Notes: generated by a model from the letters alone, not told the origin. A stretch of 15,465 nt of DNA from Pseudomonadales bacterium (GCA_013043915.1 JABEVH010000151.1:1-15465), one strand, 5' to 3'. Shown: positions 6,729 to 14,517, counted from the first letter of the stretch. Made by a program: numbers and translations.

Positions 6729-8012
6729 ATGAATATTAAAAATGCACGGCATCCAGGTCAGCATATTGCAGTGGTGGGCTCGGGTATTGCCGGATTGGCC
6801 TCAGCCTATCTGCTCAGCACTAAGCATCAGGTCACGCTGTTTGAGGCAGACCAGCGTATGGGTGGTCATGCTCATGCGGTTGATGTTACGTTGGAAGGAA
6901 AGACCTGTGCGGTAGATACAGGATTTCTGGTGCTTAATGAACGTACCTACCCGAATCTGCTTGGATTATTTAAGGAATTGCAGGTGGCAACTTGCCCCAG
7001 CGATATGAGTTTTTCTGTCAGCTTAGGCGAAGGATGCCTGGAGTGGTCTGGAACCAGTCTCAATACGGTGTTTGGACAGCGACGCAATATACTAAATCCT
7101 GATTTTTTGGGCATGTTGCTGGATCTTTTACGCTTCAATCGTCGGGCAGAATCGAACCTGTTGATGGCCAGGCAGCGAGGTATTTCTCTAGGTGATCTGT
7201 TGCATGAGCAAGGCTACGGAGATGCATTTCGACATCACTATCTGTTGCCCATGGCGGCGTGCATATGGTCTAGCCCCAGTCAGGATGTATTGCGATATCC
7301 TGCAGCCAGCTTTTTGCAGTTTTGCCTTAATCATGGTTTGTTGCAGATTAACGGCCGTCCTCGTTGGTTATCCGTGGTGGGAAGCTCACGCAGTTATGTT
7401 GACAAATTGCTGACTGAAATTGCGTATCCCAGAACATGTTGTCCCGTGGCACGGATAGAACGTGATGACCAAGGCGTATGGATTACCAGTAAAGCTGGGC
7501 GTGAACATTTTGATGCCGTGGTGCTCGCCGCACATGCCCCTGATTCCCTGGCCATGTTTCAAGATGCAGATGCTGATGAAAGTTCGGTATTAAGATCTGT
7601 GCGCTACCAGAAAAATCAGGCATGGCTACATACCGATGTACGCTGGATGCCAGCGATGAAAAAGCTATGGGCTGCCTGGAATTATCGCGCCGAGCAAGAT
7701 CAGCCAAGTCAGCCGGTTTGCGTAAGTTACTGGCTGAATAAATTACAGCCGCTGCCGTTCCAGACGCCTGTCTTTGTGACCTTAAATCCAGGACAAGAGC
7801 CGGAGGGTGTGTTAGGGCAGTATACCTATGATCATCCGTTGTTCGATGCCGCTGCTCTGGATGCACAGCGGCGCTTACCGGGACTCCAGGGACGGCGCCA
7901 TACCTACTATGCTGGCGCATGGACGCGTTATGGTTTTCATGAAGATGGCCTGCGCTCAGCACTGCAGGTCGCAAAATGCTGGGGAATAGAACCAGCATGG
8001 GCGCAGTTATGA
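6729..8012 (+). CDS. FAD-dependent oxidoreductase, amine-oxidase/desaturase superfamily
   Basis: 427 residues. The N-terminal FAD-binding Rossmann motif is G17-S-G19-I-A-G22 with the ribose-binding acid E39 (LFEAD), followed by the GG motif RMGGHAHAV. The C-terminal AGAWTRYGFHEDGLRSAL closes the FAD site. This fits the COG2907-type NAD/FAD-binding proteins, relatives of amine oxidases and phytoene desaturases, which typically neighbour CFA-synthase homologues. In other bacteria FAD proteins paired with such methyltransferases reduce or desaturate methylated acyl chains (BfaA, UfaD); the reaction here is unknown. First gene of the TetR-controlled operon; its stop overlaps the next start (ATGA). 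The ATG at 6729 lacks a good ribosome site. Confidence 0.88.
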   Translation: MNIKNARHPGQHIAVVGSGIAGLASAYLLSTKHQVTLFEADQRMGGHAHAVDVTLEGKTCAVDTGFLVLNERTYPNLLGLFKELQVATCPSDMSFSVSLGEGCLEWSGTSLNTVFGQRRNILNPDFLGMLLDLLRFNRRAESNLLMARQRGISLGDLLHEQGYGDAFRHHYLLPMAACIWSSPSQDVLRYPAASFLQFCLNHGLLQINGRPRWLSVVGSSRSYVDKLLTEIAYPRTCCPVARIERDDQGVWITSKAGREHFDAVVLAAHAPDSLAMFQDADADESSVLRSVRYQKNQAWLHTDVRWMPAMKKLWAAWNYRAEQDQPSQPVCVSYWLNKLQPLPFQTPVFVTLNPGQEPEGVLGQYTYDHPLFDAAALDAQRRLPGLQGRRHTYYAGAWTRYGFHEDGLRSALQVAKCWGIEPAWAQL

Positions 8013-8779
8013 ATGATGCAGTCATGGGCTGGGTCTATGAGGGGCGCGTGATGCATGAACGCCTGCATCCTCACCTTCACGGCTTTGTTTATCCCGTGTT
8101 TTACGTGCGGGTGAACCTCAAGTTCTGGGCTGAATTAGATCAGTTCTGGCTGGGCATAGACCGATGGGCTCCGCTAGCTCTACATCAACGTGATATGGGG
8201 CCGCGTGATGGTTCGGATCTGTCAGTTTGGGCCCGTCAATTATGGTCTAGTCACGGTATTGAGGTTAATGGCGATATCCACATGCAGACGTTTCCTCGCA
8301 TCATGGGGTATGCCTTTGTCCCGGTAAGTTTCTTTTATGGGTATGACGAGCAGGGATGTCTCAGGTCGGTCATAGCTGATGTCAATAATACCTTTGGCCA
8401 GCACTGTCACTATGTCGTGGCTGATACGAATGGCCGTCCCCTAACCGAACATAGCGTGCTGCGTGTGGAGAAAAGCATGCATGTTTCACCGTTTTTTAAG
8501 GTGGAGGGCCATTATGAGTTTCACGTGCGTGAGCAGGATTCAACATCCTTTATGGGCATCGATTACTGCGATGATGACGGATGCCTGATCAAGACGGCCA
8601 TCTCCGGTAGTCGGCAGCCTCTTGGTGCGAGCAGTTTGCGACGTGCTTGGCTGAAACAACCTTTACTCACCGTGGGAATCACAGCAAGGATACTAGGTCA
8701 GGCGCTGCGGCTATGGTCCCAGGGCTTGACGTTTTACAGTCTGAACAAAATCAATCGTATGCGAAGGATGACACCATGA
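8009..8779 (+). CDS. DUF1365 family protein
   Basis: 256 residues. DUF1365 features are GWVYEGRVMHERLHPHLHGFVYPVFYVRVNL at the N-terminus, the FPRIMGYAFVPVSFFYGYD block, and SMHVSPFFKVEGHYEFHV in the second half. The family's biochemical role is unknown; it is nearly always encoded between an FAD oxidoreductase and a CFA-synthase homologue, so a part in acyl-chain modification is inferred. I start at ATG 8009, which overlaps the upstream stop as ATGA and implies translational coupling. In-frame starts at 7976 and 7997 lie inside the previous gene and lack support. It has no signal peptide. Confidence 0.88.
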   Translation: MNDAVMGWVYEGRVMHERLHPHLHGFVYPVFYVRVNLKFWAELDQFWLGIDRWAPLALHQRDMGPRDGSDLSVWARQLWSSHGIEVNGDIHMQTFPRIMGYAFVPVSFFYGYDEQGCLRSVIADVNNTFGQHCHYVVADTNGRPLTEHSVLRVEKSMHVSPFFKVEGHYEFHVREQDSTSFMGIDYCDDDGCLIKTAISGSRQPLGASSLRRAWLKQPLLTVGITARILGQALRLWSQGLTFYSLNKINRMRRMTP

Positions 8780-9975
8780 ACAAACCACATGACTTGACGT
8801 TCCGTAGTTCTGCGGTGCCAGCAGGTGCTAGGTCTTTTTTGGATTTGTTAAATCATGCTCATCATGGACATATGACGCTGGTGAGCCCCGGTGGATCGCG
8901 TACGGTATTTGGTGATGCCAGAGAGGAGCCCGGAGCACAGTTGCATATTGCGGATTGGCGAGCCTGTTCGCGTGTTCTTGCCCATGGCGATATTGGATTT
9001 GCAGAGGCTTATCGTGAAGGTTGGTTGGATTCTCCTGATCTGACTGCAGTTTTGCGCTTTGCCTTGCAAAATGAGGACGCCATGAAACAGGCCGTGTGGG
9101 GACAGCGCTGGGGGCAGCTTATTTTTATGCTGATAGACCGTATGCGCTCCAATACCCGTCGCGGCAGTCGTCGTAACATCCATGCGCATTATGATATAGG
9201 GAATGAGTTTTATCGACTATGGCTGGATGATGGATGGTCGTATTCCAGTGCCTGGTTTGATGGTCAGTATTCAATAACTCTTGAGCAAGCCCAGGAAAAA
9301 AAATATCGCCGAGTTTTCGATCAGCTGGGATTAGAGCCGGGTATGCGTGTACTTGAAATAGGTTGTGGGTGGGGTGGGTTTGCTGACTATGCAGCACAGC
9401 GTGGTGTTCAGGTCCATGGGATAACGCTGTCTACAGAGCAGTTGAATCTGGCTAAGCAGCGTATACAGTCTGAACTGGTTGAACTGGAGTTGTCCGATTA
9501 TCGTGATGTTAAGGGGCAATACCATGCCGTAGTGTCCATCGAGATGTTTGAGGCGGTGGGAGAATCTTTCTGGAGCAAATACTTCAAGGTTGTTCACGAC
9601 AGGTTGTTGCCGGGTGGCAAGGCATTAATACAGTCAATCACCATCGAAGCGTCGCGTTTCACACTTTACCGTCGAAGCAGTGATTTTATACGTCAATTTA
9701 TTTTTCCCGGTGGCATGCTTCCCTCGGTGCCTCGCTTTGTCGAATCTGCAGCAGAGCAGCACCTGCAGGTCATCAACAGCCTGGAGTTCGGCAAGGACTA
9801 TGCCGAGACTCTGCGGCGCTGGCGCCAGCGCTTTGAGGCGGCTTTGCCTGCTGTAAGGGCTTTAGGATTTGATGAGTCTTTTATCAAGACCTGGCGATTA
9901 TACCTGGCTTATTGCGAAGCCGGATTTGATGAGCAGCGCACGGATGTGGTGCAGTTTCTTTTACAGCGAGCCTGA
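8776..9975 (+). CDS. Cyclopropane-fatty-acyl-phospholipid synthase family methyltransferase
   Basis: 399 residues. SAM-dependent enzymes of this family add a methylene or methyl group across the double bond of unsaturated phospholipid acyl chains at the inner membrane. Visible motifs: HYDIGNEFYRLWLDDGWSYSSAWF, the SAM site VLEIGCGWGG (192-201), EMFEAVG with the conserved Glu E259, and Y342 in KDYAETL. Compared from memory with E. coli Cfa, the bicarbonate-site Cys139 is S158 and His266 is Q286, a pattern seen in CFA homologues outside the classic Cfa group. I start at ATG 8776 (AAGGAT 6 bases upstream), overlapping the previous stop as ATGA. The product could be a cyclopropane, 10-methyl(ene) or related acyl chain; calling it cfa would overstate the evidence. 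Confidence 0.92.
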   Translation: MNKPHDLTFRSSAVPAGARSFLDLLNHAHHGHMTLVSPGGSRTVFGDAREEPGAQLHIADWRACSRVLAHGDIGFAEAYREGWLDSPDLTAVLRFALQNEDAMKQAVWGQRWGQLIFMLIDRMRSNTRRGSRRNIHAHYDIGNEFYRLWLDDGWSYSSAWFDGQYSITLEQAQEKKYRRVFDQLGLEPGMRVLEIGCGWGGFADYAAQRGVQVHGITLSTEQLNLAKQRIQSELVELELSDYRDVKGQYHAVVSIEMFEAVGESFWSKYFKVVHDRLLPGGKALIQSITIEASRFTLYRRSSDFIRQFIFPGGMLPSVPRFVESAAEQHLQVINSLEFGKDYAETLRRWRQRFEAALPAVRALGFDESFIKTWRLYLAYCEAGFDEQRTDVVQFLLQRA

Positions 9976-9984
9976 GGAAGGACT

Positions 9985-10539
9985 ATGCCATTTCGAAGGT
10001 TAATATACGTGCTGCCATGGGTATTGATGGCCTGTTCCGGCCAGCAAGTTAGACAATATGCAGACCAAAAGCCTGCTTTTGATGCGGTTAAGTATTTTCA
10101 GGGCAATGTGGAAGGCAACGGAATTTTTCAGGACAGGCATGGCAAGGTCTTGCGCCGTTTTAAAGTGCAGACGCAAGGAGTGCAGCAAGGCGATTCCCTG
10201 GTACTACATGAAGTATTTGATAACCTCGATGGTACGCACCCCACACGTACATGGCTTTTGCGATCAGTTCATCCTGGCGAGTTAACGGGGTATGCTGCCG
10301 ATGTTGTAGGGGTGGCAACAGGACAGATGGCTGGTAATGCCTTGCACTGGAATTATGTTCTGGATTTGCCTGTACACGGGCATACATTGCCAGTACGTAT
10401 GGATGACTGGATGTATGCCATCGATGCCGAACATGTGCTCAATGTAACCCGTATGAGTTTTTGGGGTTGGACCTTGGGACATGTCACGCTGGCTTTCTCA
10501 AAGCACATGGGAGAGCAGCATGTTTCGTCCCTTAAATAA
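9985..10539 (+). CDS. DUF3833 family lipoprotein
   Basis: 184 residues with a type II signal peptide: basic MPFRR, a hydrophobic core and the lipobox L14-M15-A16-C17. Ser at +2 predicts sorting to the outer membrane by the Lol rule. The mature part shows the DUF3833 pattern, KYFQGNVEGNGIFQDRHGKVLRRFKV and later GNALHWNYVLDLPV and VRMDDWMYAIDAEHVLNVTRMSFWG. These proteins have a lipocalin-like beta character and recur in CFA/DUF1365 clusters. GAGGAAGG overlaps the upstream stop and sits well for this ATG. It is probably a periplasmic lipid-handling partner; no activity is established. Confidence 0.88.
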   Translation: MPFRRLIYVLPWVLMACSGQQVRQYADQKPAFDAVKYFQGNVEGNGIFQDRHGKVLRRFKVQTQGVQQGDSLVLHEVFDNLDGTHPTRTWLLRSVHPGELTGYAADVVGVATGQMAGNALHWNYVLDLPVHGHTLPVRMDDWMYAIDAEHVLNVTRMSFWGWTLGHVTLAFSKHMGEQHVSSLK

Positions 10540-11302
10540 ACCCGTAGAACACTGGGTAGATCAACGCATTTGGTTGATTGGAGCTTCTAGTGGCATAGGT
10601 GCAGCCCTGGCTCGGAAACTTTTGTGTGCTGGAGCCAGGGTTGCTTTGAGCGCACGTGATGAAAGTGGCTTGCAAACGGTTGCTGATGCTCATGGCCATG
10701 CCATGGTATTGCCGCTAGATGTGCTTGATGCTGCAGCTTGGCAGGCAGCGCACGATGCCATATGCACGCGATGGAATGATGTTGATATGCTTATCTATTG
10801 CGTTGCTGATTATTTGCCAGAGTCTGTATGGGAAATGGAACCTATGCAAGCACACAGGACTATCGCTGTGAATCTGTCCTGCCTTTACGATGGATTGGCG
10901 CAAGTGTTGCCACGCATGTTGCGTCGGGGCCAGGGGAGTATTGCTCTGATTGCTAGTGTTGCCGGATATATGGGGCTGCCCCGAGCTACCGTCTATGGCC
11001 CGACCAAGGCCGCCCTGATTAATTTGGCAGAAATCCTGTATGCCGATCTGCATGCGCGTGGACTGAATGTGTTTCTCATCAATCCGGGGTTTGTGGCGAC
11101 TCGGTTGACCGCTAAAAACGCGTTTTCCATGCCTGCCTTGCAAAGTCCTGAGGATGCAAGTCGAGCCATCATGCAAGGCATGCAGCAGGGGGATTTTGAG
11201 ATTCACTTTCCTAAAGGCTTCACTTTTTTGATGAAGTTCATACAAGTGCTGCCCTACCGTTGGCGATTTGCCTTGTTAAGTCACTATCTGGAAACTGCGT
11301 GA
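10520..11302 (+). CDS. Short-chain dehydrogenase/reductase
   Basis: 260 residues, classical SDR. The cofactor motif is G21-ASSG-I-G27 in LIGASSGIG, followed by SARDE, suggesting NADP(H). The catalytic set is S146, Y159 and K163 (VYGPTKAAL), with NPGFVATRLT after it. The usual NNAG motif reads YCVAD, an atypical version. I start at ATG 10520 with GGGAGAG 4 bases upstream, overlapping the DUF3833 gene by 20 bases. A more upstream in-frame start lacks support. Within the operon it may reduce or oxidise a modified lipid carbonyl or hydroxyl; the substrate cannot be read from the sequence. Confidence 0.9.
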   Translation: MFRPLNKPVEHWVDQRIWLIGASSGIGAALARKLLCAGARVALSARDESGLQTVADAHGHAMVLPLDVLDAAAWQAAHDAICTRWNDVDMLIYCVADYLPESVWEMEPMQAHRTIAVNLSCLYDGLAQVLPRMLRRGQGSIALIASVAGYMGLPRATVYGPTKAALINLAEILYADLHARGLNVFLINPGFVATRLTAKNAFSMPALQSPEDASRAIMQGMQQGDFEIHFPKGFTFLMKFIQVLPYRWRFALLSHYLETA

Positions 11303-11708
11303 TGGAGATCGATCTGATCGGCTGGTTTGAAAAATTGACACCGGGTTCATTGGATGATCTGGGTCGTTATTATGCGGAAGATGCAGTATTTCAGGACCCT
11401 TTTCAAAAGGTGCGAGGGCATGAGGCGATTGAGAAGATTTTTCGTCATATGTTCACTCGCTTGGAGGATCCTCGCTTCGTGGTGACTTCTTGGATGAGGC
11501 GTGATCATGAGTTATGTATATTCTGGGAGTTTTATGCTGCAAGAAGGAAAATAAGGTGTTTATGGTGGAAGGATGTAGCCGTATGCAACTGAATGTGGAG
11601 GGCCGCATCATCGAGCATGTCGATTTCTGGGACCCCACTGTGATATGGCAATCCTGGCCGGTGCTTGGCAGCTTAACGCGTTTTGTGCATCGAGCTTTTC
11701 GTGCCTAA
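11302..11708 (+). pseudogene. SnoaL/NTF2-like protein gene, frameshifted
   Basis: The ATG at 11302 shares a base with the SDR stop. Frame 1 encodes an NTF2-like start, DLIGWFEKLTPGSLDDLGRYYAEDAVFQDPFQKVRGHEAI and FVVTSW, then runs into a TGA at 11590-11592 after 96 residues. The expected second half, VFMVEGCSRMQLNVEGRIIEHVDFWDP, lies in another frame and ends at TAA 11706-11708. Adding one A to the AAAA run at 11548-11551 joins the two as FYAARRKNKVFMVEG, giving 135 residues, a normal family length. It is the last gene of the lipid operon; homologous clusters commonly carry an intact copy. It could be a sequencing or assembly error, a true mutation, or, less likely, recoding, since the site is not a standard slippery heptamer. 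Confidence 0.75.
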
Positions 11709-11713
11709 GTTGT

Positions 11714-12649
11714 TTATTCTTTGAGCAGTCGGTAATGGGTCATAATTTCGCAAAGTGTATATTGAGGGTGAAAATCAAACGTGTCGCGGAACAAATGACC
11801 ATTGAGAGTAACCGGGTATTTAAAGTATTGCAGCAAATACGGAGGAAATCCCTTCCATTTCATGCGACGTGCAATAGCAAGTGGTAGAGCAGGAGGAATG
11901 GAGGGAACCCATATTTTCTTGCAGCCACACAGTTCAACAGCTCGCTGGTAGGCAACCCAGTCATCGGGTGCAACGTTATAAATGCCTGGTTTATTTTTCT
12001 CATAAGCCAACACGATGGCATCGGCCATATCTTCCAAGTGAATAAACTGCATGATGGGAGAGAATCCGGCCAATACCGGAGCCCGAGCTGAAGACAACAG
12101 GACGCTCATGCTGTTATTGACGCCAGGACCTACAATATTGCATGGGCGTAGCACCGTAATATTAAGTTCGGGGTGTTTCCATAAATAGATATTGGATAGA
12201 TTTTCCAGTTCTACGGAATCGACCAAGTCCATGGTGATCTCTGTAGCCTTGAGTGGGGCATCTTCTGTTAGCATGGCAGGGTTATAGGGGCTGGCGCCGT
12301 AAACAAAATAGGTGGATAACACCAATACCTGGGGGACACCATATTTTACGCTGAGGTCAAACAGTCGTTGTGTGCCTAGCACGTTGGCATTATAACGATG
12401 CATGCGAGTCGATTCATTGGGGCCTATGCGCCCAAGGTGAATGATTCCGCTGAATGGATACTGACGAAACAGATCTTCAAAGTGACGCTTGTTAAAGTCA
12501 ATATGAAAACTAGGGATGTCAGCAGGCATGCTGACTTCGCGACGAGCGTCGCAAACGACCAGGCGATAATCACGGCGTAAACGTCTGATGACTTGTTGTG
12601 TCAGTGCGCCGGCGGCTCCAGTAATCAGCAAATAGGGGCGTTCACTCAT
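11714..12649 (-). CDS. NAD-dependent epimerase/dehydratase-like extended SDR, atypical active site
   Basis: 311 residues with an extended-SDR Rossmann start, LLITGAAGALTQQV (G11xxG14xxT17), D34 after beta2, and HLGRI, STYFVYGAS and RPCNIVGPGVNN motifs. Where epimerases carry YxxxK before the ExE helix, this protein has LVDSVELEN (142-150), so both catalytic Tyr and Lys are absent. Homologues that I recall share this feature, so it is probably a family trait. The gene follows the acyltransferase in one operon: its ATG overlaps that gene's stop by 4 bases. Ribosome binding would be through coupling. It ends 5 bases from the convergent SnoaL-like gene. Role and substrate are unknown; the lipid context is the only clue. 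Confidence 0.85.
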   Translation of the reverse strand: MSERPYLLITGAAGALTQQVIRRLRRDYRLVVCDARREVSMPADIPSFHIDFNKRHFEDLFRQYPFSGIIHLGRIGPNESTRMHRYNANVLGTQRLFDLSVKYGVPQVLVLSTYFVYGASPYNPAMLTEDAPLKATEITMDLVDSVELENLSNIYLWKHPELNITVLRPCNIVGPGVNNSMSVLLSSARAPVLAGFSPIMQFIHLEDMADAIVLAYEKNKPGIYNVAPDDWVAYQRAVELCGCKKIWVPSIPPALPLAIARRMKWKGFPPYLLQYFKYPVTLNGHLFRDTFDFHPQYTLCEIMTHYRLLKE

Positions 12650-13455
12650 AATGCGTTCCTTACGGTCTGACTTTGCTGCATCAGGGCTTCGATGGCGGAT
12701 TTAACATTCATGACTTGTTTTTCAACCATGCTCTCGGTCGGGTTATCTGCTTGAAAGTACATGGGTTGCCCGAAACTGATCACGACCTTGCTGCGCAGAA
12801 AGGGCAATCCTAGGGGTAAGTAAGGCAGTGCGAGCAGTTTGGCCAGGGTCGCTGCATTGCCAAACATAGGGAAGGACTCTTCGCAACCAGCTACGCCTAC
12901 GGGTAGGATGGGTGTGCCGGTTTCCATGGCCATGTGCATAAAACCGCGGCCAAATCGCTGCAATTGGTAACGACGATGCCAGCCCTTGCCGGTTCCGCGT
13001 ACCCCTTCAGGGAATACGATAACGGCTTCTTCATTGCGCAGCATATCCATGCAGTTGTGAACATCGCCGAGTACAGCGCCTAAGCTGTTCATCAAGTTGC
13101 CCATGTAGGGGACGGTGGGGAAAAAACGCTCAATCATGGCCCGGGGTAAACGGGAGCCGTGAGGATTAAGAGCCATGGCCATGCCGATCAAAACACCATC
13201 CATGGGTAGAAAGCCGCTATGGTTGGAAATGATCAGAAGTCGTCCATGTCTCGGGATATTTTCCAGTCCTAGAGCTTGCGTACGATAGTAGCGCTCGTAC
13301 ACAATCTTCATAAGTCCTAAGCCAGTGCGGTTGGTGTCGGCTTGAAATCCCCAGGGATCATACCCTAAGCTTCCGGTTTTTTTAGATGAGGCGGCTACAT
13401 GCTGCTTGATCTCATCGCTCAGTAGGTATCGGTCGACCAGTTGTGTGATATCCAT
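12646..13455 (-). CDS. PlsC/LPLAT-family 1-acyl-glycerol-phosphate-type acyltransferase
   Basis: 269 residues. LPLAT motifs: the acyltransferase motif I variant NHSGFLPMD (N78, H79, D86; the spacing is H-x6-D, as in the NHSGGLP subgroup), a FPEGVRGTGKGW block (148-159) for motif III and TPILPVGVAG (181-190) for motif IV. Such enzymes transfer acyl chains from acyl-CoA or acyl-ACP to a glycerolipid or other acceptor at the inner membrane. AGGAAG sits 5 bases before the ATG. It leads a two-gene operon with the atypical SDR. The acceptor cannot be told from the sequence, so the symbol plsC is withheld. Confidence 0.9.
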   Translation of the reverse strand: MDITQLVDRYLLSDEIKQHVAASSKKTGSLGYDPWGFQADTNRTGLGLMKIVYERYYRTQALGLENIPRHGRLLIISNHSGFLPMDGVLIGMAMALNPHGSRLPRAMIERFFPTVPYMGNLMNSLGAVLGDVHNCMDMLRNEEAVIVFPEGVRGTGKGWHRRYQLQRFGRGFMHMAMETGTPILPVGVAGCEESFPMFGNAATLAKLLALPYLPLGLPFLRSKVVISFGQPMYFQADNPTESMVEKQVMNVKSAIEALMQQSQTVRNAL

Positions 13456-13488
13456 CGTGCTTCCTGCTGGATTTTCGGGCTGGATTTG

Positions 13489-13517
13489 ATTCTATCATGG
13501 TCAATGCATCAGGTCAG
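13489..13517 (-). promoter_or_regulatory. Candidate promoter of the acyltransferase operon
   Basis: On the minus strand, CTGACC (13512-13517) and TAGAAT (13489-13494) are separated by 17 bases. The -10 is extended: TGA immediately precedes it (TGATAGAAT). A start near 13482 would leave a leader of about 27 bases with an AGGAAG ribosome site. Confidence 0.55.
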
Positions 13518-13540
13518 GATGCCTTGCTGAGCAAAGTTGG

Positions 13541-13569
13541 TTGACAGAAGCGAATCGTGCCCCTAAAAT
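13541..13569 (+). promoter_or_regulatory. Strong sigma70 promoter of tRNA-Gly
   Basis: Perfect TTGACA (13541-13546), 17-base spacer, and TAAAAT (13564-13569). It is followed by the GC-rich discriminator GCGCCCC (13570-13576), a feature of promoters under stringent (ppGpp/DksA) control. The predicted start, about 13577, is some 5 bases before the mature tRNA 5' end. Confidence 0.88.
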
Positions 13570-13581
13570 GCGCCCCACTTT

Positions 13582-13657
<76 letters not shown>

Positions 13658-13667
13658 GCTATGTAAG

Positions 13668-13699
13668 GATAGAGCCGGTTATGCCGGCTCTATCTGTTT
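13668..13699 (+). terminator. Rho-independent-like terminator between tRNA-Gly and murI
   Basis: A perfect 11-bp stem GATAGAGCCGG / CCGGCTCTATC (13668-13678 and 13684-13694) with loop TTATG is followed by a short, broken T tract, TGTTT (13695-13699). The weak T tract suggests incomplete termination and read-through into murI. Confidence 0.7.
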
Positions 13700-13707
13700 G
13701 AGAGGTC

Positions 13708-14517
13708 ATGGTGAGCGCGCAAGCCAGTCATGCCATTGGCGTCTTTGATTCGGGAATCGGTGGCTTGACGGTAGTCAAGGCGCTGATGGAACGACTGCCC
13801 TTTGAAAACATTATTTATTTTGGCGATACGGCGCGCGTTCCATACGGCGTTAAGTCGGTTGAAACTATCCGGGCGTTCAGTGCTCAGATCACGGACTTTC
13901 TCCTAGAAAGACAGGTTAAGTTGCTGGTTATCGCTTGTAATACCATGGCAGCAGCAGCCAGTGATGTGGTTCAGCGCCTGGCAGATGTGTCTGTCCTTGA
14001 TGTGATTGATGCGGGTGCGCGAGCAGCGGTAGCGGTGAGTCGACGCCAGGCTGTAGGTATCATAGGGACTCCTACGACTATCAACTCCAATGCTTATGCG
14101 CGCTGTATTCATGCGCTTGACTCTAGCGTGCGAGTTTATTCTCAGGCCTGCCCCTTGTTTGTGCCTCTGGTGGAAGAGGGCTGGTTGGATCACGAGGTGA
14201 CCCGACTGACTGCTCGCGAATATCTCAAGCCGGTGTTTGTGGAGTCAGTGGATACGCTGGTTCTGGGGTGCACGCACTATCCTTTGCTCAAGCCTTTGCT
14301 TCAGGAAGTTGCGGGGCCTTCCATGCAGTTGGTCGACTCTGCATCCACGGTTGCGGAAGCAGCAGCTCGTGTCCTGCTGGCTGAGGGCTTGGCAAATCCA
14401 CAGCGACTGGCGCCAACTTATCGCTACTATGTGACCGATATTCCCTTACGTTTCCAGACGATGGGGAGCCGGTTTCTGGGTAGAGATATGCCTTCGGTGG
14501 AGATGGTTCGCTTTTAG
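13708..14517 (+). CDS. murI: Glutamate racemase
   Basis: 269 residues, the usual length. Interconverts L- and D-glutamate in the cytosol, supplying D-Glu for peptidoglycan, through two catalytic cysteines. Visible are GVFDSGIGGLTVVKAL with the N-terminal Asp/Ser pair, FGDTARVPYG, catalytic C77 in ACNTMAAAASD, and catalytic C188 in LGCTHYPLL. GAGAGG lies only 2 bases before the ATG at 13708 but 5 bases before the next codon, GTG 13711, so the true start may be 13711 (268 residues). It lies 50 bases after tRNA-Gly with a hairpin between and no visible promoter of its own. The gene is complete and all key residues are present. Confidence 0.96.
   Translation: MVSAQASHAIGVFDSGIGGLTVVKALMERLPFENIIYFGDTARVPYGVKSVETIRAFSAQITDFLLERQVKLLVIACNTMAAAASDVVQRLADVSVLDVIDAGARAAVAVSRRQAVGIIGTPTTINSNAYARCIHALDSSVRVYSQACPLFVPLVEEGWLDHEVTRLTAREYLKPVFVESVDTLVLGCTHYPLLKPLLQEVAGPSMQLVDSASTVAEAAARVLLAEGLANPQRLAPTYRYYVTDIPLRFQTMGSRFLGRDMPSVEMVRF

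Noticed and set aside
7483..8025. Minus-strand 180-codon open frame opposite the FAD oxidoreductase gene
   Set aside because: Shadow of a gene with clear motifs; the translation is His/Pro/Arg-rich with no domain.
10715..11245. Minus-strand 176-codon open frame opposite the SDR gene
   Set aside because: Antisense to a gene with complete SDR catalytic motifs; the composition is not protein-like.
11542..11556. Programmed -1 ribosomal frameshifting in the SnoaL-like gene
   Set aside because: The in-frame codons AGG AAA ATA do not form an X-XXY-YYZ slippery site, and I see no obvious stimulatory hairpin just downstream.
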